Shown one piece after another: positions 57,360 to 64,000 of a DNA stretch of 64,000 nucleotides. This DNA comes from Asterella californica (Eukaryota > Streptophyta > Marchantiopsida > Marchantiales > Aytoniaceae). The position numbers and the translations under genes were made by a program. Numbering within the stretch: the stretch's first letter is position 1; each line of letters opens with the position of its first letter. Under the pieces are notes generated by a model. It saw nothing but the letters and a program-made list of their open reading frames with translations, did not search any database and was not told where the DNA came from. The stretch lies in assembly GCA_036924285.1 (NCBI GenBank), contig JAYKYS010000004.1, positions 14,602,001-14,666,000 of the forward strand. Reading direction: 5' to 3'.

Positions 57360-57975
57360 TCTATTTTTTGAGTGATTTTATGTACGATAGATCATCTTCC
57401 ACTGTGGATTATTAGACAAAATCATTGATAAACCATGATCTTTATATGTTAATAACCGTATTAGGATGTTTCAAAACTAAGAAAACATTTCTCTTCAAGA
57501 TAAAGAATATTTTTCATAACTCAGTTCCGGAGGTAAGAAACGGATTCGTAAGTCAAAGTTAGTCCATGACTTTTAAATCAAGTTCTGGGAATGCTAAGGG
57601 GAAAACTGAGGCCTATCAAACCCTTTCGTGAACTGGAATTTGAGTTTTTTGCATCTATCTCATAAAAACACATAGATCTCGCATCTTTGAACTCATATTT
57701 CTCATTGTTGCAAAGTTGAATTTTGACACGAGTGATTTCAGTTTCCAAAGTTTTGAGAGACAATGAGTCTTCACAAGCAAACAAATTCATTAACATTGAT
57801 CAAACTTGAAATAAAAACTAATGTTTCTCTTGTACATTTATGGACAACGATACAAATGCTTGAAAAGAATAGATTGATGGACGAGCTAAACACATGACTG
57901 AAGTAATAAATTCTTCTAAATTGATTTGTAAAAAGATTCGATTCAAAAATACTTATAGTTACTTGGTACACCGAA
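57360..57975. other. No gene recognised
   Basis: AT-rich sequence between the inverted-repeat element and the SINE-like segment; only short frames. Confidence 0.35.
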
Positions 57976-58060
57976 GATCGGTGTCTCAAGTGGTTTAGCT
58001 CACAGTCCTCTAAGAGAAAGATTGTGAGTTCAATCTCTTATGAGCACGGTTGGAGGTGCA
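57976..58060 (+). mobile_element. Possible tRNA-derived SINE head
   Basis: AAGTGGTTTAGCTCA resembles a Pol III A box, and 30-odd bases later TGAGTTCAATCTC resembles a B box. Spacing suits a tRNA-derived promoter. No clover-leaf, poly-A tail or flanking duplication was confirmed. Confidence 0.3.
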
Positions 58061-61033
58061 TGCTGTTGCAAACTGTTAATGAAGCTTCTAGTCAGAGTCC
58101 TGTGGTGGACTCACATGGTAAGTCTCATGGTCCTCGAAGAACTCAAAGAGACAAGTAGTACCATTTACCATTTGTTGTATCACTGCAGTTCTTAATGCAC
58201 TAACATAGTTTACAATTTGAATGTTCTCTGTGAGTTTTTATTCCGAAAACTCTAAGAAAATTCGTTGCTAACTTCGAGCAGATTCCGGGTATATCAATAA
58301 GTACCTTGGAGTGACTTCCGGATAAACATCACAGATCGCGATGCAGAAAAATGAATCTATCCCGGATCGCCTTAGTAAATTTAAAGCTCTCTATTACTAA
58401 AAGCGAAGCTCAACCTTTAGATCTCCTCCGCAGTTTCAGATTAATTCTTTTTCCAGATTAATCTCCTCCGCAGTTTCAACATATTTGAAAACCATCAGAA
58501 TTTATATTCATTTTATCCTTTACGTTGCGGTACTCGTGGCTGCTCATTGCACTCAATTCCATTCATTGGTCTGAGAAACCAATCCGTCCTGTGGGTTATG
58601 CTGTACCTAAAGAAAACCATCACACAACCCTTGTTGGGCTTGTCCGTGTTGACACATTACTATGGATGTGGTTCGATCTAATAACGACATTGATGAGAAT
58701 TTGATTCTCCAGAACGTTCTGCGAGAGAGCGGTATGTAGTCATTTGTCCACACTCAAGGACATTTCGTGTGAAAAATCATTCAGCTGAGGGTATCATCTG
58801 AAAGTTCGTCTAATTTGCATTGATGGTGGCATTGAAAGGTCCTTTCGCTGAAGGTCGCTTTCAAAGGGTTTAGGGTTTTCGCTTCGCTTGAAAGCAGCCT
58901 TGTAAACTCCGGGTCTTTCAATCTAAGGACAAGTGTCCAAAGATCAATTGGTGTTGCAAAGGAAAGTGAAGGTTACAGAGCCAAAACTCGACAAAAAGAT
59001 CACCCAATTTCCTCAGGTTGGGTGATAGAGGATTGTCTCGCAATGCTGTTCTTGAATGATCCACAACGTGGGAAATAGACGAGCTTATAAGTTGTTGACT
59101 TGGGAATTAACCATAACCTGGAATTGCCCTGCGCGAGTGAGTTATGAGTTTATGAGACCACGTACTCCGGAGGTGACACAGATCAGAAACGATTTATTAG
59201 TAACAGTATGTCGAGGTTTAGAAAGTTTATCGAGTCCCTCCATAAAGTTTAGACTCTTCAAAGCTTCTGCTAGTATCTGTTTCTATCCTTCTCTTCCCTC
59301 GTCGGTCCACGATGCGTCGAATGAAATGCAGGGTGTCATGTAACAGACCTGTTATCGTCTTGATGTTAGCCACAAACCTTTAACCTAAACCCACCATTCA
59401 TAGCCAGCTTGTTCTCTGCAAAGAATACGCGCACCGAATTCGCCCGGCCTTCTCCGCTCTTCCGGTGTACGTTTCAGCCGGATCAGCATGATGTGTGGAG
59501 ATACGAAGCTATCATGTACGAGCTCTTTATGTCGCTTCGTTCCTTAACACGCAAAAGATGCGACGTTGGCTACGAAGGGGCTGCTTACGATCCATCGTCA
59601 CATGTTAGTAATATTTAGAAGGCTTAGGCTTCTTCTTGTCCGGTATTCTTATCGCCTTGTCCGTCTGCTTCATGTCCGCTGAAGATTACAGGTCACCTTA
59701 AAAGAACATGTAAAGGATCAGATAACGATTTTGAGCTTTGAACTTCTCGAAGACGTCCGGATTTGTAACTGGATCACCACAACCGTTCCAGCTGCCTGAT
59801 ATTTAGGAATCCGATCTGAACGCGATCAGCGAGTTCCTATTCAGGAAGGCGTAGCTGCTGATTCAAATCAAATGTGAGAGTTTATACACTTACAGCCGGC
59901 AGGTACATCCGCGTGTACAGCGGACCTCTCCTTCTGGTCGGCTGGGACTATCATGTTAAAGATTTTAGATGAACATAGCCCGTCTCCCTCTTGCAAGGCT
60001 GCTGAAGGTCATACACCTGGCGGAGGAAGAAGTCTAGCTCCATGCAGATTAAAGTCCAAACTAGCCAATGGCCATTCCGAGGAATTTGACGCCCGGGTAT
60101 AAGTCGTAACGTGGTTCGGCTATTGTATATTTCAAATCAACGATTTTGCAGGTGATCTACCGATCCGACAGCAATCGATAGCCAAATTCTGGAGAAAGGG
60201 ACGGCCTTAGTATTTCTCTAAATAAGCGTTCCCCTCGAGAATGTACGTATCAAGACACGTAGGTACGTGGTTTGTTTGCAAGCCCGCATCTACGACTACA
60301 AGCCAGCAGGGTAAACGAGCGAAATTCAAGCGTCATGTAAAGCATACTGAAGCATACCCCTTCTGGGGCATGATAACTCATGCCCCACAAGGTGCTTCGG
60401 ATGGGATGTACTGTTATTTTCTCGGCCTGAGAACGTACAGAAAACGGTTTTCTAATCCGGAGTCAACCGGGAAATCACTGAAATCCTGAGCAAGAGAGTT
60501 TGCTGAAGATAGAGTTGTCTGCCTCCCTCACCGATCTTCTTCAGCTTGTTCAGCTTGTGCTTACTGAACTACAATTCAGCTCTTCACGATCACATTCATC
60601 TCCAGGACACAAAATTCCATCAAACGGAGTGGCAAGAAGGTTTGAACTCAATTAATGTTAATGCGCGCTGTGTTAGGTGAGCTGTGCTGGCTCGTATCTT
60701 TGATAGCAAGCGTGACACGAAGTACCGTGGTTTCCGTGGTTCTAAAACAAGAACTATGATTCCTTTCTTTGAGAGTATGAGTACAGTGGGAAGGACGAAG
60801 TGGTCTCACCGAGGAGTTCTTCCACGAACTGGATATGGTCAACAGTTTCTTGTTAGTCGTCTAGTTTTGTTTAGTTTGCGATCATATTCAGTTAGTTACG
60901 GTTGGAGTCTTGAGAGTCTTGCTGGCAGAGTGGATGTGTCCGCGGATGTGTTCTCGTGGCGTTTCTTCACTGATTGTCCCTTTCCCACCTTCTTTGTCTC
61001 TTCAGTAGGAGCTTAGTCGTAGTTTAGGGTGCG
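58061..61033. other. Upstream of the CFA20 gene; unassigned
   Basis: Several plus-strand frames of 67-110 codons (59056-59343, 59409-59618, 60241-60489, 60684-61016) show no domain. The one at 60684-61016 ends just before the CFA20 gene start and may be its 5' untranslated or promoter region. No consistent exon chain was found. Confidence 0.3.
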
Positions 61034-64000
61034 ATGGCGAGTCGGGGTCCTCGTTCACGTTACTACCCAGGAGCGAACTCCCTTACTCTCTTCAGCGCTC
61101 AGGTATACCATGGTCGCATTGTCCATGAACCGACAGTCCAGGCTTTCAGATCGTTTTTTGGTTTCACAGTGAGTTCCTCGCAAATCTATTTCATTAAGTT
61201 CGCAGCGCTCAAACGACGGATGCGTTCATTACTGTAGCATTCATTTCGGAATCGGGGAAGTTCTTTTTCTTCTGAAAGTGGCTATTTCAAGAGAATGGGG
61301 AAGTGTGTGGATAACACTGCTTAATGAAAGAGTGAAATTTGCATACAGCATGAACTTTAATCTTGTTCATTGTGGTTCCGAATCAGGGAAGCAATCCTCT
61401 TGAAGACTGCAAACTTTACGGAAAAGGCGTTCACAAGGTTGTACTCCTCGTAGTCAAGTTCTAAGTTAGGTTGCACGAGTTTATCCATTAGGATTTGTGT
61501 GAATGACAGAACCTTGTTGTGGAGGAGCTTTGAAGCTTTGACCACATCGGTCTTGATCTCCGTCCGCTGAATTGGTGTGCCGCGCACAGGTTTATGATAG
61601 ATCAGTAAAGGGGTATGTCTACAGTATCAGTGGTGAGCTTCAATCAAAACTGCAACTGCCAAAAAACGACAGTAAAGCAGGTGAATCTTTGCCGATCCAG
61701 CTTGAGCAATGATTACACTCACTTTTCCAAAGTTGTGCCCTTCTACACTGCACGCATTTTTTACTGCAATTGTACCCTGAGTCAGCAGCTTGCGTTATCC
61801 GTGGATACCATTTGTTGACCTAAGATCATCCCCTGGAACATGCGTGAGCAGGGCTTCAGCTGCTGCATCACTTCTTGGTGTTCCAGGTGTATGTGCCACC
61901 GGGGCAGCACTTCTCCATTGAACTCAGGTGACACGACGATCAACCGCAATCCTTAGAACACGGGCAGAAAACTGCCTTTGAACAGTTTTCTCTGAGTCAC
62001 CCACCATGATCAGGTCTTGGTGATTTCTTTTGCTCCGACGCTTCGATCACCAGTGTATTCAGTTGGTGCATTATCAGTACATGTATCAGGACCAGAAATA
62101 CTTGTGCTCGCGCCTATCGGGCTCATGAGATAAAAGGCCTGTTCTAAGAAGGTATTTGCTGTGCCTTGTTCAGGGTCAGCGATACTAATAACACGAGGAG
62201 GAAAATGTATTTCTCGACGTCCTTCAGTGATATCAAAACTACTCCGCTGCACTGTCAGATACCTATTTCCATGGTGAGTCTAACTTTCCACTGACCGTTC
62301 GTTGCAGTTCCGTTGAGGGTTTCTGCGTGTCTTGTAGGTAAAAACCATTCAGCCATCTCGTAGATGTAGCATATCGAACCTCTTCGTTCCATTACCCCAA
62401 CCCAGGTCCTTGCCCCCTTCCTGGAACAGACGAAAGGTCTAGAGGAGATTTTAGTCCAATGCTTTCTGCATGAAAGATAGACATGTTCGACACTCGTAGC
62501 GAAAACTGGATGTACAAGGTGGAAATGTCTTCAAGTCAAGCGAAATGTTCGATTCGTGCTTGAGCTCTTACCTGCACATCAATGCAGGTTATCCGCAATA
62601 AATGGCTTAGTCTATCATTTCATGTTGCAGATCTCTTCAACAGTTGTTTCCGGGGTGGGGTGAGTTTCCGGTAATTACTTACTGATTTTCCCGTTGCGTG
62701 TTTGCTCTTGCTTTCTGGTTGGTGCACCTTCTGCGCTTCCTTGCATTAGCTTGTGGAAACGAGATTCTCCGAAAAAATATAAGCAGCTTGTCAGTACCTC
62801 TTGACATGTGGAATATCTGTACGCAGGTCAATTGACATCATTGTCTTGGGTCCTGTTTGTAAGATCCGAAAAATTTTTACCATGAGATGTCGTATAACAG
62901 AAACATCTCCACATGGATATTTCGAGGAAGCTAGCGAATATTGCTTGCCACAAGAGCATCTGTACACAGTTGGTGTGGATGCTTGCGTTCAGATAATTGA
63001 CATGGCCGCGCTGCAGTCAGCAGAGCTCCATAACGCTGAAACAAATTTTGAAGGTAATTCAGACTTCCCCATTTGTCTGCAGCTATCCTGACAATGTGAT
63101 CTGTGAAATCACTAGGTAAACGTTACTTCAGCTGGTTCCAAAGCTGAGACTGATTTCTTCAGTGCTTGTATATCTACAATCTGCAGATTCTCGACCAGTG
63201 GTCGGTTCTGAATCTGAAAGAAGTGCACGAAAGGGCACACAGGGGAAGACAGAGAACTCTCGCATCGTGCATGTAGCATTTGGGACAAGAATGCCACTTC
63301 CTTTGTCAACCGTTCAAATCAACACCAGCCTTCCTCATGATAAAAAGTGTCCACCTTATTCCAAGGAGCAGAGTGGAAGGCAGCTGCTGAATGAGTCGGT
63401 ACATTACGAGCCTAAGCCTATTCCGAATATGGTAACACGTGCACTTAGTGCGGCAACCATGCATCATGATACAGAAGGTCTTAGGAAAAAAGTAGACAAG
63501 GTGCTTGCTGATTGCAAGACCAAACGTGGAACACAGCAACATGGTAGTCTTGTTGCCGTTTCTGTCCCTTTCACCAACGACAAAGATCCTGCCACTTCTC
63601 CTCGAGAAACAGCCACGGAGCCAGACAGGGCCGGTTATGGTCCGGACTCCCAACCAGCTCTAGAACCACTTCCAGATTCTCCTGCTAACTGTAGTGCATC
63701 AACAGAGACCCATAATGGATTGGACTCCACAAACAAGAGCCCAAGTAAATGGCAAGGAGCCAGAAAAAGGGATTGTCAAACATCCTTACAAGCTAAACAA
63801 CAGCGCAAGGAATCTCAAGCTAGAAGTAAAGATTATAAACCCTCAAGATACATGGATTCGCCTCCTGGAAGCCCTCCTTGCGGCTGGGATAGCACCTTCG
63901 GAGGAAACAAAACGGAGGACAATGCCTTTAGTGCTCACTTTTTGGAGGGATCCTGGATCAGCAATCAAATAAGTGAGCCTGTAGAGCCTGTAGAACCAGG
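61034..64000 (+). CDS. CFAP20DC: CFA20-domain protein, CFAP20DC-like (5' part; runs off the window)
   Basis: Eight exons: 61034-61102, 61387-61437, 61590-61680, 61852-61927, 62174-62273, 62588-62670, 62827-63053 and 63187 to beyond 64000. All donors and acceptors are GT-AG and every phase matches, giving at least 503 residues. Residues about 10-175 form a CFA20 domain: LTLFSAQ, VYDRSVKGYVYSI, LQLPKND, HHFLVFQVYVPPGQHFSIEL, RRKMYFSTS, TTPLHCQIP, WLSLSF and CKIRKIFTM. The VYVPPGQ and CKIRKIFTM blocks favour the CFAP20DC (C3orf67) branch over CFAP20 or WDR90/POC16. From residue 235 on the chain is polar and low complexity, probably disordered, ending in EPVEPVEP at the window edge. Families with this domain belong to cilia and centrioles, so a role in flagellated sperm or zoospores is likely. 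The start ATG gives the expected short lead to the domain. Confidence 0.88.

Noticed and set aside
60684..61016. 110-codon frame as first exon of the CFA20 gene
   Set aside because: The frame closes with TAG before 61034, and the ATG at 61034 already gives the expected short lead into the CFA20 domain.

Overview
This is a eukaryotic nuclear window with intron-bearing genes, AT-rich intergenic DNA and nested LTR retrotransposons. It most likely comes from a streptophyte plant or alga. A small peroxisomal SCP2 protein of the land-plant type and a probable plastid starch-binding (CBM20) protein point to the green lineage. A CFA20-domain gene of the CFAP20DC type, a cilium/flagellum-associated family, suggests a lineage that still makes motile flagellated cells, such as a charophyte alga or bryophyte. 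The species is inferred, not shown.

Three host genes can be read exon by exon. (1) SCP2, minus strand, 4692 to 2401: four exons, 127 codons, ending in the peroxisomal tripeptide SKL; one intron appears to use a GC donor. (2) A CBM20 protein, plus strand, 40838-44485: five exons, 371 codons, with a transit-peptide-like N-terminus, one CBM20 domain, an acidic region and a Trp-containing C-terminal helix. (3) A CFAP20DC-like gene, plus strand, from 61034 off the right edge: eight exons visible, all phases matching, with a complete CFA20 domain. A hypothetical exon (1748 to 1461, minus) and a decayed UMP/CMP-kinase-like P-loop fragment (8247-8387) are weaker calls.

Most of 9.7-35.9 kb is mobile DNA. 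A Ty1/copia element (9894-27548, plus) is split by two insertions. The first, 11695-22349, is flanked by a 7-bp duplication and is itself an approximately 1.2 kb GC-rich element. That element holds a solo gypsy LTR (12073-13354) and a gypsy element with both LTRs (13565-21686, minus strand) whose reverse transcriptase core is deleted. The second, 22558-24363, has TGTCGG...CGACA ends. A second copia element (29572-34455, minus) has broken an older reading frame that lies next to a decayed PIF/Harbinger transposase (about 35.5-35.9 kb).

To the right of the CBM20 gene are an AT-rich stretch without recognisable genes and then a relic of an HUH-endonuclease (Rep/Replitron-like) gene at 50864-51640. 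Beyond it lie a 747-bp inverted-repeat element with internally repeated termini (56613-57359) and the CFA20 gene. Several perfect hairpins and minisatellites are scattered between genes. All identifications rest on reading motifs by eye; no database search was run.
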